From assembly GCA_031273385.1 (NCBI GenBank), contig JAISRY010000174.1:1-11540 (forward strand): a stretch of 11,540 nucleotides of DNA, in the 5' to 3' direction. Under the pieces are notes generated by a model. That model did no database searches. It was not told where the DNA came from and saw only the letters and a list, made by a program, of their open reading frames with translations. The position numbers and the translations under genes are program-made. How positions within the stretch are numbered: position 1 is the stretch's first letter; each line of letters begins with the position of its first letter. Below are positions 1-9,000 of the stretch, piece after piece. This DNA comes from Tannerellaceae bacterium (GTDB lineage: Bacteria > Bacteroidota > Bacteroidia > Bacteroidales > Tannerellaceae).

Positions 1-99
1 ATCCAGCAATTGCTGGCGGCGGGGAAGCTGAGGAAGGTGGGGCTGTCGGGGCATCCGTTGTATGAGCCGGCGCCGGGGTGGTATCAGAAAGAAAAATAA
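1..99 (+). CDS. C-terminal end of an unidentified protein (partial)
   Basis: An open frame enters from the left edge and reads 32 codons to a TAA at 97-99; its start lies outside the window. The visible residues run from IQQLLAAGKLRKVG to a tail rich in Pro and Tyr, ending GWYQKEK. High GC at third positions (many GCG, GGG, CTG codons) fits the neighbouring genes, so it is likely a true coding end. The pattern of a short helix followed by a basic turn could be the wing of a DNA-binding domain, but that is a guess and I do not recognise the family. Only 13 bp separate its stop from the next start, so it is probably the preceding gene of the same operon. Confidence 0.6.
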   Translation: MQQLLAAGKLRKVGLSGHPLYEPAPGWYQKEK

Positions 100-112
100 A
101 TAAGGAATAGAT

Positions 113-2173
113 ATGAAAAAAGGAATCGTATTGTTTATGATAACAGTGAGTATGTTGGCCGCCTGTACGGGGCGGAAAGGCGGAGAGGCCGAAAGGGGCG
201 CGGAGCCGTTTGAATATGTCGTGGATCGGTTTGCCGACCTGCAGGTACTTCGTTACCAGGCGCCCGGGTTTGAGGCGCTTTCGCTCAACCAGAAGCGGCT
301 GCTCTATCATCTGGCGGAAGCCGGGTTGATGGGGCGGGATATCCTGTTCGACCAGAACGGGCGTTATAACCTCCTTGTCCGCCATACCCTTGAGGCGGTA
401 TACCGCGAATATGGCGGCGACAGGGAATGTGAGCAGTTTAAAGCGTTGGAGACTTACCTCAAGCGCGTCTGGTTCTCGAACGGGATACACCATCACTATG
501 CCGAAGAGAAATTCGCCCCGGGATTTACGCCCGAATACTTCGCCGCCTGCCTGCAAGCGGTCGGCGCCGACCATCTCCCCCTCTCCAAGGGGCAGACGGC
601 CGAAGCGCTGACGGAGGAGCTTTTTCCCGTCCTGTTCGATCCCGCCTTTATGTCGCGCCGCACGGTACAGAGTGGCGACCGGGATTTGATACAGGCCTCG
701 GCCAACCATTATTATGCCGGAGGCATCACGCAGCCGGAGGTGGAGGCGTTCTACGCGGCCTTGAAGGATCCCGACGACGAGACGCCGGTTTCCTACGGGC
801 TGAATAGCCGCCTGGTGAAGCAAAAAGACGGGACGATCGTGGAAAAGGTTTGGCACGTCGGGGGATTGTATACCGAGGCGATCGAACGGATCGTCAAGGA
901 GTTGGAAAAGGCGCAGGCCTTTGCCGAGAACGAGTCCCAGCGGGCGGTGATCGGGAAGCTGATCGATTTCTACCGCACAGGCGACCTCAGGACATACGAC
1001 GAATATGCTATCCAGTGGGTGAACGATACCATTTCGGAGGTAGACTTCGTCAACGGTTTCACCGAAACCTACGGCGATCCGCTCGGCATGAAAGCCAGCT
1101 GGGAATCGACCGTCAACTTCATCAACAAAGAGGCGACGAAACGGACGACGATCATTAGCGACAACGCGCAATGGTTCGAGGATCATTCGCCGGTGTCGGA
1201 GCGTTTCAAGAAAAAGGAGGTCAAAGGCGTCAGCGCGAAAGTCATTACCGTCGTCGCACTGGGCGGCGACTGTTACCCGGCCACCCCGATAGGGATCAAC
1301 CTGCCGAACGCGAACTGGATCCGCCGCGACCACGGCTCGAAATCCGTGACGATTGAGAATATCACCGAAGCCTACGACAAGGCATCGGAGGGGAACGGTT
1401 TCAACGAAGAATTTGCCTGGAGCGATACCGAGCGGGAACTGATCCGGCAGTACGGCTTTTCGACCGACAACCTGCACACCGACCTGCACGAATGTCTCGG
1501 CCACGGCTCGGGGATTATCCTCCCCGGCGTAGACCCCGACGCGCTAAAGGCCTATAGCGCGACGCTCGAAGAGGCGCGCGCCGACCTGTTCGGCCTTTAT
1601 TATATCGCCGACCCCAAGCTCGTGGAGCTGGGGCTGGTGCCGAACGCCGAAGCGCACAAGGCGGCCTACTACGAGTTTATGATGAACGGGCTGATGACGC
1701 AATTAGTCCGCATCGAGGCGGGGAAAGATGTCGAAGAGGCGCACATGCGCAACCGCCAACTGATCGCCGCCTGGGTCTATGAAGCGGGAAAGGCCGGTAA
1801 CGTGGTGGAATGGAAAGTAAAGGAGGGGAAACGCTACGTCGTGATCAACGACTATGCCGCACTGCGCCGGCTCTTCGGTACGCTCCTGGCCGAAGTACAA
1901 CGCATCCGGAGCGAGGGCGATTTTGAGGCCGGCAAACGGTTGGTCGAAGACTATGCCGTAAAAGTCGACCGGGAGCTGCACGCCGAGGTGTTGGCGCGCT
2001 ATGCCGCCCTGCACCTTTCGCCCTACAAGGGCTTCGTCAATCCCGTCATGCGGGAGGTGAGGAACGATAGGGGCGAGGTGACCGATATACGGCTGGACTA
2101 TACCGAGGGGTATACGGAACAGATGCTACGTTATAGCAGGGATTACTCGTTTCTTCCGGTGTACAATGACTGA
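113..2173 (+). CDS. Dipeptidyl peptidase III (M49 zinc peptidase), predicted lipoprotein
   Basis: M49 enzymes remove dipeptides from the N-terminus of short peptides using one zinc ion. The 686-residue length is close to bacterial DPP III. The zinc motif HECLGH is at residues 459-464 (ligands H459 and H464, catalytic E460), and EEARAD at 486-491 supplies the third ligand, probably E487, 28 residues after H459 as in the family. The conserved GDCYPATPIGINLPNANW stretch precedes it. The N-terminus MKKGIVLFMITVSMLAAC is a lipoprotein signal with lipobox LAAC (Cys18), so the enzyme should be exported and membrane-anchored; the classical eukaryotic enzymes are cytosolic. The start is supported by AAGGAA at 102-107, 5 bp upstream, and by the signal peptide. 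The stop lies 8 bp inside the next gene, implying translational coupling. The family call is very secure; substrate and exact location are inferred. Confidence 0.96.
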   Translation: MKKGIVLFMITVSMLAACTGRKGGEAERGAEPFEYVVDRFADLQVLRYQAPGFEALSLNQKRLLYHLAEAGLMGRDILFDQNGRYNLLVRHTLEAVYREYGGDRECEQFKALETYLKRVWFSNGIHHHYAEEKFAPGFTPEYFAACLQAVGADHLPLSKGQTAEALTEELFPVLFDPAFMSRRTVQSGDRDLIQASANHYYAGGITQPEVEAFYAALKDPDDETPVSYGLNSRLVKQKDGTIVEKVWHVGGLYTEAIERIVKELEKAQAFAENESQRAVIGKLIDFYRTGDLRTYDEYAIQWVNDTISEVDFVNGFTETYGDPLGMKASWESTVNFINKEATKRTTIISDNAQWFEDHSPVSERFKKKEVKGVSAKVITVVALGGDCYPATPIGINLPNANWIRRDHGSKSVTIENITEAYDKASEGNGFNEEFAWSDTERELIRQYGFSTDNLHTDLHECLGHGSGIILPGVDPDALKAYSATLEEARADLFGLYYIADPKLVELGLVPNAEAHKAAYYEFMMNGLMTQLVRIEAGKDVEEAHMRNRQLIAAWVYEAGKAGNVVEWKVKEGKRYVVINDYAALRRLFGTLLAEVQRIRSEGDFEAGKRLVEDYAVKVDRELHAEVLARYAALHLSPYKGFVNPVMREVRNDRGEVTDIRLDYTEGYTEQMLRYSRDYSFLPVYND

Positions 2174-2684
2174 CAAGCCGACCGCACCGGAAAAGATCGA
2201 GAACAAGATCTATAGCGAAGCGCGGAAAAGCTTCACCGAATACCTGGCCGGGAAGAAGCTGCGCAAGACGGAGGAGCGGTTCCGGATCCTCGAAGAGATC
2301 TGTACGTTCCCCGGGCACTTTGATATCTGTACGCTCCACCGCCAACTGGATGAGAAGAATTACCACGTCAGCACGGCTACGCTCTACAATACGCTCGAAG
2401 TGCTGGTCGACGGGCGGTTGATCATACGCCTCCAGGCGGGCGGCAATGCCGTACAGTACGAGTTGCGCAAACTGGCGGAGACGCACCTGCACGTCATCTG
2501 CACGAAGTGCGAAACGATCCGCGAGGTCAAGAACGCACACTTCAGGAGCCAATGGAGAGGGATAAAGACGCCCCGGTTCACACCCGAGTTCGCCGCCCTG
2601 TACATCTATGGCCTGTGCAGCAAGTGTAAGAATAAAATGCAGAAGAATGGATTAGATAAAAAAAACAATAAAAAGAAGAAATGA
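2166..2684 (+). CDS. Fur-family metal-responsive transcriptional regulator
   Basis: A 172-residue protein with the Fur layout. An N-terminal winged helix (about 20-100) has the recognition helix around VSTATLYNTLEVL (68-80). A C-terminal dimerisation and metal domain follows. HLHVICTKC (107-115) and CSKC (151-154) give two CxxC pairs (C112/C115 and C151/C154), the usual structural zinc site; H107 and H109 lie where the sensory metal site of Fur proteins begins. Whether it senses iron (Fur), zinc (Zur) or peroxide (PerR) cannot be settled by eye. The N-terminus is about 15-20 residues longer than classic Fur, and the C-terminus is a Lys/Asn-rich tail encoded by an A-rich tract. The ATG overlaps the DPP III end by 8 bp and the stop overlaps the purA start in an ATGA, so it is translated as part of the operon. 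Confidence 0.93.
   Translation: MTDKPTAPEKIENKIYSEARKSFTEYLAGKKLRKTEERFRILEEICTFPGHFDICTLHRQLDEKNYHVSTATLYNTLEVLVDGRLIIRLQAGGNAVQYELRKLAETHLHVICTKCETIREVKNAHFRSQWRGIKTPRFTPEFAALYIYGLCSKCKNKMQKNGLDKKNNKKKK
2660..2666 (+). other. Possible -1 slippery heptamer near the end of the Fur-family gene
   Basis: The sequence A AAA AAC lies in the zero frame of the regulator gene (codons AAA 2661-2663 and AAC 2664-2666), inside an 8-A run at 2658-2665. A -1 shift here would read CAA then stop at TAA 2669-2671, shortening the product by about four residues and moving termination 10 bp ahead of the purA ATG instead of overlapping it. The heptamer is a known type of slippery sequence, but no downstream stem-loop or upstream Shine-Dalgarno stimulator is evident. 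It may simply be the A-rich leader that Bacteroidetes use for initiation of purA. Confidence 0.2.
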
Positions 2685-3955
2685 AAGTAGATGTTTTACT
2701 GGGATTACAATGGGGAGACGAGGGCAAGGGAAAGATTGTCGACGTACTGACTCCCGGCTACGACGTGGTAGCCCGTTTCCAGGGAGGGCCCAATGCGGGG
2801 CATACCCTGGAATTTGACGGACAGAAATATATCCTGCGCTCCATCCCATCGGGTATCTTCCAGGGGGGAAAGACAAATATTATCGGGAACGGCGTCGTGC
2901 TTGACCCGCTCCTGTTCCGCGAAGAGGCCGAATCGCTCGCCGCCGGTGGGCGCGACCTGACCTCCCGCCTCCTGATCTCGAAGAAAGCGCACCTGATCCT
3001 GCCGACCCACCGCCTGCTCGACGCCGCCTACGAAGCGGCCAAAGGCGAAGGGAAGATCGGCACGACGGGTAAGGGCATCGGCCCGGCCTATACCGACAAG
3101 GTGAGCCGGGGCGGTGTCCGCGTGGGGGATATCCTCCACAACTTCGAAGCGAAATACGCCGCCGCCAAAGCGCGGCACGTCGCGATCCTCCAATCCTTAG
3201 GCTACCCGTCCGACGTCAGCCACCTGGAAGCCGAATGGCTCGATGCGCTGGAATACCTCAAACGCTTCACCCTCGTCGACAGCGAACATGTCATCAACGG
3301 CTGCCTGGCCGAGGGGAAATCCATCCTGGCCGAGGGCGCGCAGGGGACGATGCTGGATATCGACTTCGGCTCCTACCCGTTCGTCACCTCCTCCAATACG
3401 GTATGCGCCGGATGCTGTACCGGCCTGGGCGTCGCGCCGCGCCGGATCGGCGAAGTGTACGGGATATTCAAAGCCTACTGCACGCGCGTGGGCAGCGGCC
3501 CGTTCCCGACGGAGCTGCTCGACGAGACGGGCGAAACGATCTGCCGCGTCGGGCATGAGTACGGATCGGTGACGGGACGGAAACGCCGCTGCGGATGGAT
3601 CGACCTCGTGGCGCTCCGCTATGCCGTGATGATCAATGGCGTGAGCCGGCTGATCATGATGAAGAGCGACGTGCTGGACGGCTTCGAGACGATCAAGGCG
3701 TGCGTCGCCTACCGTATCGACGGGAAAGAGACCGACGCGTTCCCCTACGAAGCGGACGGGGCGATCGAGCCGGTATATACCGAGCTGCCGGGCTGGCAAA
3801 CGGATATGGCGGGGATGCGGAGCGAAGATGAGTTCCCGGAAGAGTTCAACGCCTACCTGACCTTTCTGGAAGAGGAACTGGGCGTGCCGGTAAAGATCGT
3901 CTCCGTAGGGCCCGACCGCGAACAGACGATCATCCGTTACACGGAAGAAGAATAA
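2681..3955 (+). CDS. purA: Adenylosuccinate synthetase
   Basis: PurA couples IMP, aspartate and GTP to form adenylosuccinate, the first step from IMP to AMP, in the cytoplasm. At 424 residues it has the normal family length. The N-terminus carries the signature GLQWGDEGKGK (8-18) with catalytic D13, and GGPNAGH ending in the catalytic H41, both at the same numbers as the E. coli enzyme. Further matches are GTTGKGIGPAYTDK (IMP and active-site loop), GAQGTMLDIDFGSYPFVTSSNT, and KSDVLDGF near the guanine-binding site. The ATG overlaps the stop of the Fur-family gene (ATGA), and the preceding 25 bases are strongly A-rich with no Shine-Dalgarno, so translation probably depends on coupling and on the A-rich leader. 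No key residue appears to be missing. Confidence 0.98.
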   Translation: MKVDVLLGLQWGDEGKGKIVDVLTPGYDVVARFQGGPNAGHTLEFDGQKYILRSIPSGIFQGGKTNIIGNGVVLDPLLFREEAESLAAGGRDLTSRLLISKKAHLILPTHRLLDAAYEAAKGEGKIGTTGKGIGPAYTDKVSRGGVRVGDILHNFEAKYAAAKARHVAILQSLGYPSDVSHLEAEWLDALEYLKRFTLVDSEHVINGCLAEGKSILAEGAQGTMLDIDFGSYPFVTSSNTVCAGCCTGLGVAPRRIGEVYGIFKAYCTRVGSGPFPTELLDETGETICRVGHEYGSVTGRKRRCGWIDLVALRYAVMINGVSRLIMMKSDVLDGFETIKACVAYRIDGKETDAFPYEADGAIEPVYTELPGWQTDMAGMRSEDEFPEEFNAYLTFLEEELGVPVKIVSVGPDREQTIIRYTEEE

Positions 3956-3989
3956 TCAGTTTATTTGTATCACTAAAACAATCGACATT

Positions 3990-4673
3990 ATGCCACTTCA
4001 CTGGATCATATTTATTGGTACCGCGCTGCTGAGCTGGTTGGCCTCCTACCGCTTGCAGGGCAAGTTCAAAGCCTATTCAAAAATCCCGCTGCCGAATGGC
4101 ATGACCGGCGGGGACGTCGCCGAAAAGATGCTACGGGATCACGGTATATATAATGTAAAGGTCACTTCGACCCCGGGTCACCTGACCGACCATTACAACC
4201 CGGCCACGCGCACCGTCAACCTGAGCGAACCGGTGTTCCACAGTTGCAGCGTCGCCGCCGCAGCCGTCGCCGCCCACGAGTGCGGCCACGCCGTACAGCA
4301 CGCTGCGGCCTACGCCCCGCTGAAGATGCGTTCGGCGCTCGTTCCCATCGTCAGCTTTTCGTCCAATATCATGACATGGGTCTTGCTGGCGGGGATGCTT
4401 TTGCTGCATACCTTTCCGCAGCTGCTCCTCTTCGGCATCGTCCTCTTTGCGACGACGACGATATTCAGCCTCATCACCCTGCCCGTTGAAATCAACGCCA
4501 GCCAGCGCGCGCTCGCCTGGCTTAGCAACGCCGGGATAACGAACGGGCATACCTACGGCAAAGCGACCGACGCACTGCGTTCGGCCGCCTATACCTACGT
4601 CGTAGCTGCGATCGGCTCGCTGGCTACGCTGATGTACTATATCATGATTTTTATGGGCGGAAGAAGGAATTGA
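3990..4673 (+). CDS. YugP-like membrane zinc metallopeptidase (Zn_peptidase_2 family)
   Basis: A 227-residue integral membrane protein. It begins with a hydrophobic segment (about 5-20). A soluble stretch includes GMTGGDVAEKML and the conserved DHYNPATRTVNLSEPV. The zinc motif HECGH lies at 96-100 (H96, E97, H100), in AAHECGHAVQH. After it come two or three hydrophobic segments (about 115-165) and a C-terminal one (about 200-222). LPVEINASQRA (164-174) is the second family signature, and E167 is a likely third zinc ligand. The family is widespread and called neutral zinc metallopeptidase, but its physiological substrate is poorly known. The gene follows purA by 34 bp with no recognisable promoter or terminator between, so co-transcription is likely. 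It ends 6 bp from the convergent surE stop. Confidence 0.92.
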   Translation: MPLHWIIFIGTALLSWLASYRLQGKFKAYSKIPLPNGMTGGDVAEKMLRDHGIYNVKVTSTPGHLTDHYNPATRTVNLSEPVFHSCSVAAAAVAAHECGHAVQHAAAYAPLKMRSALVPIVSFSSNIMTWVLLAGMLLLHTFPQLLLFGIVLFATTTIFSLITLPVEINASQRALAWLSNAGITNGHTYGKATDALRSAAYTYVVAAIGSLATLMYYIMIFMGGRRN

Positions 4674-4679
4674 GCCTCT

Positions 4680-5447
4680 TCACTCGTCGCACATAGAGCG
4701 GAGGCGCTCCATATATTCATAGTCGGTTACGTCTATCTTGCAGGGCACAAGGGAGGCGTAACCGCTGTTTAGCGCCAGCATGTCGTCGTCGGGGCGGACC
4801 GGTTTGCCCTCCTCGAAAGAGCCGGTCAGCCAGAAGACAGGTTCGCCCAGTGCGTTCTCCGAGCGCATGTACTCGTTGACGAATCGCCCGTCGGCCTGGC
4901 GGCATACCTTGACCCCCTTTACCTGCGGGATATTCGGTACGTTCAGGTTCAGGTACGTGCCCGCGGGCAATCCCTCCCTGAGCAGGCGGCGCGCCAGCCT
5001 GCGCCCGATCCGGCAACATTCGCTAAAGTCCGCCGTCGAAGAGTGCGTGGTCAGCGATACGCCCATCGCCGGTACGCCTAAAATACATCCCTCGATCGCC
5101 GCGCCCATCGTACCGGAATAGTGGACGCATATCGCCATATTGCTCCCGTGGTTAATGCCGGAAACCAGCAAGTCGGGTTTCCGGTCCAACAGGTCATACA
5201 TGGCCAACTTGACACAGTCGACCGGCGTACCGGTGCAGCTGTATACCTTCAGCCCCTGCTCTTCCTTTAGCAGGCGGTATTTAATCGGGGTGAGGGAGGT
5301 CAATGAGCTTGACATCCCGGACTGGGGACGGTCGGGAGCGAAGACGACCAAGTCGCCCAAGTCCCTCAAACATTCCGTGAGGCAGGTTAAACCCTTGGCG
5401 TTTACGCCGTCGTCATTTGTAATCAGTATCAACGGTTTCTCTTTCAT
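4680..5447 (-). CDS. surE: 5'/3'-nucleotidase SurE
   Basis: SurE removes phosphate from nucleoside 5'- and 3'-monophosphates and is linked to stationary-phase survival. The 255 residues match the family. [14 protein letters not shown] at the N-terminus has the metal-binding D12 and D13. [14 protein letters not shown] (37-50) has S43 at the position of the metal-coordinating serine. SGINHGSNM (96-104) includes N99, the other expected ligand. [11 protein letters not shown] and the LNLNVPN stretch are also typical. It is the last gene of the leftward block, 44 bp after the outer-membrane protein gene. A TACCTTTA box at 5473-5480 may give it its own promoter. It converges with yugP with only 6 bp between the stops, so transcripts must end inside the opposing gene or at an unseen signal. 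Confidence 0.97.
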   Translation of the reverse strand: MKEKPLILITNDDGVNAKGLTCLTECLRDLGDLVVFAPDRPQSGMSSSLTSLTPIKYRLLKEEQGLKVYSCTGTPVDCVKLAMYDLLDRKPDLLVSGINHGSNMAICVHYSGTMGAAIEGCILGVPAMGVSLTTHSSTADFSECCRIGRRLARRLLREGLPAGTYLNLNVPNIPQVKGVKVCRQADGRFVNEYMRSENALGEPVFWLTGSFEEGKPVRPDDDMLALNSGYASLVPCKIDVTDYEYMERLRSMCDE

Positions 5448-5472
5448 CTCTTGTCTTTATATGTTCCGGGGG

Positions 5473-5480
5473 TAAAGGTA
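5473..5480 (-). promoter_or_regulatory. Possible Bacteroidetes -7 box for surE
   Basis: Read on the minus strand the sequence is TACCTTTA, matching TAnnTTTG at all but the last base, 25 bp before the surE ATG. A second partial match, TACTTTG, lies a few bases upstream with one base missing in the spacer. No clear TTTG appears at the -33 distance. This is a weak, pattern-based call; surE could equally be read only from the upstream promoter. Confidence 0.35.
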
Positions 5481-5491
5481 CGCAAAGTATC

Positions 5492-6052
5492 TCAGAATCT
5501 ATACCCGAAGTTGAGCTGAATCGCCCAGTTCCGGTGCGTATCCGTATCTACTTCGCTGACATCGGTCAGCCCCAGCGCCAGGTTGGTGGAAAAGAGCAAC
5601 CCTGTATCCAACAGGTAGCCCGCGCCGATCACCGCCGCCACGTCGACCGCCCGGGTCATATCGCGAGGGACATATTCGCCCACGTAGCCGATACTGGATG
5701 TATTGACTTTGATCCCCAACTGCGGGCCGGCGAACACGTTCAGCCCCTTATGCACATAATATTTCCCCAGGACGGGGATATTCAGGTAGTCGTGCTTCAG
5801 GTCGACATCCTTATCCCCAAACTTCGCCCCCTGCATGGAATAGGCGAAGCCCGCCTCCGCCGAAAAGCGGGGCGTCAACATATACTCCGCCGAAAGGCCG
5901 AAATTCAGGCCGGGCTTCATCGTCCCCGGCGTGTTGGTGGTGTTGGCCAGGTTCAGTCCCGCCTTGGGAATGAAATAAATCGTCTGGCCTTGTACTTCGG
6001 TAGCTGCAATCAGTAATAATAAAAAGATGAATAGGTGTAAGCGCTTTTTCAT
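5492..6052 (-). CDS. Small outer-membrane beta-barrel protein (porin-family/OMP_b-brl type)
   Basis: A 186-residue exported protein. The N-terminus MKKRLHLFIFLLLLIAATEVQGQ is a signal peptide with likely cleavage after VQG, giving a mature N-terminus QTIYFIPKAGLN. The rest alternates polar and hydrophobic residues in short strands: IPKAGLNLAN, GLNFGLSAEYML, FSAEAGFAYSMQGAKFG, HDYLNIPVLGKYYV, GLNVFAGPQLGIKV, AAVIGAGYLL, LNFGYRF. It ends in Phe, as outer-membrane barrels usually do, with room for about eight strands. The LNIPVLGKYY and GPQLGIKV phrases are typical of Bacteroidetes OMP_b-brl/PorT-like proteins; the specific role is unknown. It lies 23 bp after purL and 44 bp before surE on the same strand, so it is probably co-transcribed with purL, although no functional link to purines is apparent. 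The leader before the ATG is A-rich (AAAAGAAAAGCAAA) without Shine-Dalgarno. Confidence 0.88.
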   Translation of the reverse strand: MKKRLHLFIFLLLLIAATEVQGQTIYFIPKAGLNLANTTNTPGTMKPGLNFGLSAEYMLTPRFSAEAGFAYSMQGAKFGDKDVDLKHDYLNIPVLGKYYVHKGLNVFAGPQLGIKVNTSSIGYVGEYVPRDMTRAVDVAAVIGAGYLLDTGLLFSTNLALGLTDVSEVDTDTHRNWAIQLNFGYRF

Positions 6053-6075
6053 TTTGCTTTTCTTTTGAAAGGGTG

Positions 6076-9000
6076 TTATTCTTTATGTGTCTCAATCCAT
6101 TTTCGTGCATTGACAAAGGCCTCTATCCACGGCGTGGCCTCGTCGTCCCTCCGGCGCTCTTCCGGATAGTAGCCGCACTGCCAGGGAAAGATCGCCCGCT
6201 CGGGGTGGGGCATCATGGCCAGATGGCGGCCATCTTTGGACGCGACGCCGGCTACCGACCATGCCGACCCGTTCGGGTTGGCGGGATAGCCGTCGTAAGC
6301 ATACCGCGCCGTAATCGTATAGGCCTTTTCTTCGTAGGGGAAAGCGAACTTCCCCTCGCCATGGGCGACCCATACGCCCAGCTTCGACCCGCTCAGCGAT
6401 CCCAGCATGACGGATCCGTTCCGCGGTATTTCCAGGCTGACGAATCCCGATTCGAATTTGTGCGAGTCGTTATGGAGCATCCGGTGCTTCAGCTCGTGTT
6501 CGGGATACAACAGTCCCAGTTCCGCCATCAGTTGGCAGCCGTTGCAAATCCCCAGGCTCAGCGTATCCTTGCGGGCATAGAAGCGGTCGATCGCTCCCTT
6601 GGCTTTCTCATTATAGAGGATACCGGCAGCCCACCCCTTGGCGGAGCCCAGCACGTCGGAGTTGGAGAATCCGCCGCAGAAGACGATGAAGTTGACGTCG
6701 TCCAGCGTCTCGCGCCCGCTCGACAGGTCGGTCAGGTGGACATCCTTCACGTCAAAGCCGGCCAGGTACATGGCATAGGCCATTTCGCGCTCCCCGTTCG
6801 TCCCCTTATCGCGGAGGATCGCCGCTTTCACCCCGCTCATCGTGCGGCGTCCGGCGGAGATGCCATACGAAGCGAGTTTCCCCGTAAAGCCTTTCGGGAA
6901 CTTATATTCCACCGGCTGCATCTTATAGTTCTCAAAGCGGTGCCCCGCGCAGACGCTTCCACTCTGTTTGATATCCAACCGGTAGGAAGAGGTATACCAG
7001 ACGTCGCGCATATAGTCGATGCCGAAATGATACGACACCCCTCCTTTGGAAACCAGGATATGCCGCTCGTCGACCGGCCGGGCGACAAGGGCAAACGCCA
7101 CGCCCGCCTCCTGCAACAGCCGCTCGAACGGCTTCCTGTCCTTTACCTGCACCAGGATCCCCGGGTTCTCGGCAAACAGGATTTTTACCAGATCCGCCTC
7201 GGCGATCCTGTCCAGCGTCACTGCCAGCCCCCCCTCCACATTGGCGAAGCACATCTCCAGTAAAGCCGTGATCATACCGCCGGCGGAAATATCGTGTCCC
7301 GAAAGAATCAACTCCCGTTCAATCGCCTCCTGCACCGTATCGAACGCGGTACGGAAATAGTCCGTATCCGTCACGGTCGGCGTCTCGTCCCCCAACGTAT
7401 TCAATACCTGGGCGAAAGCGGAGCCTCCCAGCTTCAGCCCATCGAAAGAGAAATCAATATAATAGATCGCCGTCCCCTTGTCGTTGACGACCACCGGCGA
7501 AACGATCTTCCGGACGTCGCTCACCTCCGCGCCGGCGGAGATGATCACCGTTCCCGGCGCCATCACCTTCCGGTCTTCGCCATACTTTTGCGTCATGGAA
7601 AGGGAGTCTTTCCCCGTCGGGATATTAATCCCCAAGGCGCAGGCAAAACCGGAAGCGGCCTGGACAGCCCTGTACAGACGGGCGTCCTCCCCCTCGTTGC
7701 GGCACGGCCACATCCAGTTGGCGCTCAACGACACCCCTTTCAGCCTGTCGGTGAGCGGCGCGAAGACCAGGTTGGTCAACGCTTCGGCAATAGCCATGAC
7801 CGATCCGGCGGCAGGGTCGACGATCGCCACCTGCGGGGCATGGCCGATCGAGGTAGCCATCCCTGCTTTCCCGCGGTAGTCCAGCGCGACGGCGCCCAAG
7901 TCGCTCAGCGGCAGTTGCAGTTCGCCCTGGCATTGCTGGCGGGCGACCTTTCCGCTGACCGAACGGTCTACCTTGTTCGTCAGCCAGTCTTTACAGGCGA
8001 CGGCTTCCAGCTGCAACACCTGTTCGAGGTAATGGTGCAGCTCCGTCTCGCGATACACGGCCGGACGGTAGGATTCCCCGACCGTCCGGTCGGGCATCAC
8101 CGTCTTAGGCGGTTTGCCGAACATATCGTCCAAAGCCAGGTCGATCGGCTTAACGCCGTCGGCCTGCTCAAAGACCAGCTTCATATCGCCGGTCGTTTCC
8201 CCTACGATATACATCGGGGCGCGCTCGCGGTCGGCGATACGCTTCACCCGTTCTACCTCTTTCCCGTCCATCAGCAGGCCCATCCGCTCCTGGCTCTCGT
8301 TGCCGATCACCTCCTTGGATGAAAGCGTAGGGTCGCCCACCGGAAGCCGGCTCATATCGATACGCCCGCCGGTGGCTTCGACCAGTTCGGACAGGCAGTT
8401 CAGATGGCCGCCCGCCCCATGGTCGTGGATGGAAATGACCGGGTTGTTCTCCGATTCCGCAATGGCGCGGATGACGTTGGCTACCCGTTTCTGCATCTCC
8501 GGGTTCGCCCGCTGAACGGCGTTCAGCTCGATGCCGCTGGTATACTGTCCGGTGTTGACCGACGATACCGCCCCGCCACCCATACCGATCCGGTAGTTGT
8601 CGCCCCCCATCACGATCACTTTCCCGCCCTGGTGGGGTTCGCCTTTCAGCGCGTCGCGTGCATTGGCATACCCTACCCCTCCGGCGAGCATAATCACCTT
8701 GTCGTACCCATACGTCTTTTGGTTCTCTTCATGCTCAAACGTGAGGACAGAGCCGCAGATCAGCGGTTGGCCGAACTTATTCCCGAAGTCCGACGCCCCG
8801 TTCGAGGCCTTGATCAATATCTGCCCGGGCGTCTGGTACAACCACGGGCGCGGGTCGAGCGCCTTTTCCCATGCACGCGCACCCTCCGTGCGGGGGTAAG
8901 CCGTCATATAGACAGCCGTCCCGGCCAGCGGGAGAGAGGCTTTCCCTCCGCCCAGGCGGTCGCGGATCTCTCCGCCCGTCCCTGTCGATGCGCCGTTGAA

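Noticed and set aside
2046..2552. Minus-strand frame of 168 codons opposite the DPP III end and fur
   Set aside because: Antisense shadow of two secure genes; no promoter or domain signature.
3956..3989. Separate promoter for yugP
   Set aside because: The 34-bp gap contains TTATTTG but no correctly spaced TAnnTTTG; co-transcription with purA is simpler.
4696..4709. Stem GAGCG-GAGG-CGCTC as a terminator for yugP
   Set aside because: Five-base-pair stem without a following T-run, inside surE coding sequence; likely chance.
6073..8322. Long plus-strand open frames (396 and 342 codons) opposite purL
   Set aside because: They lie fully antisense to purL, whose motifs are complete. High GC with biased third positions opens such frames; their translations are rich in Arg, Pro and His and match no family I know.
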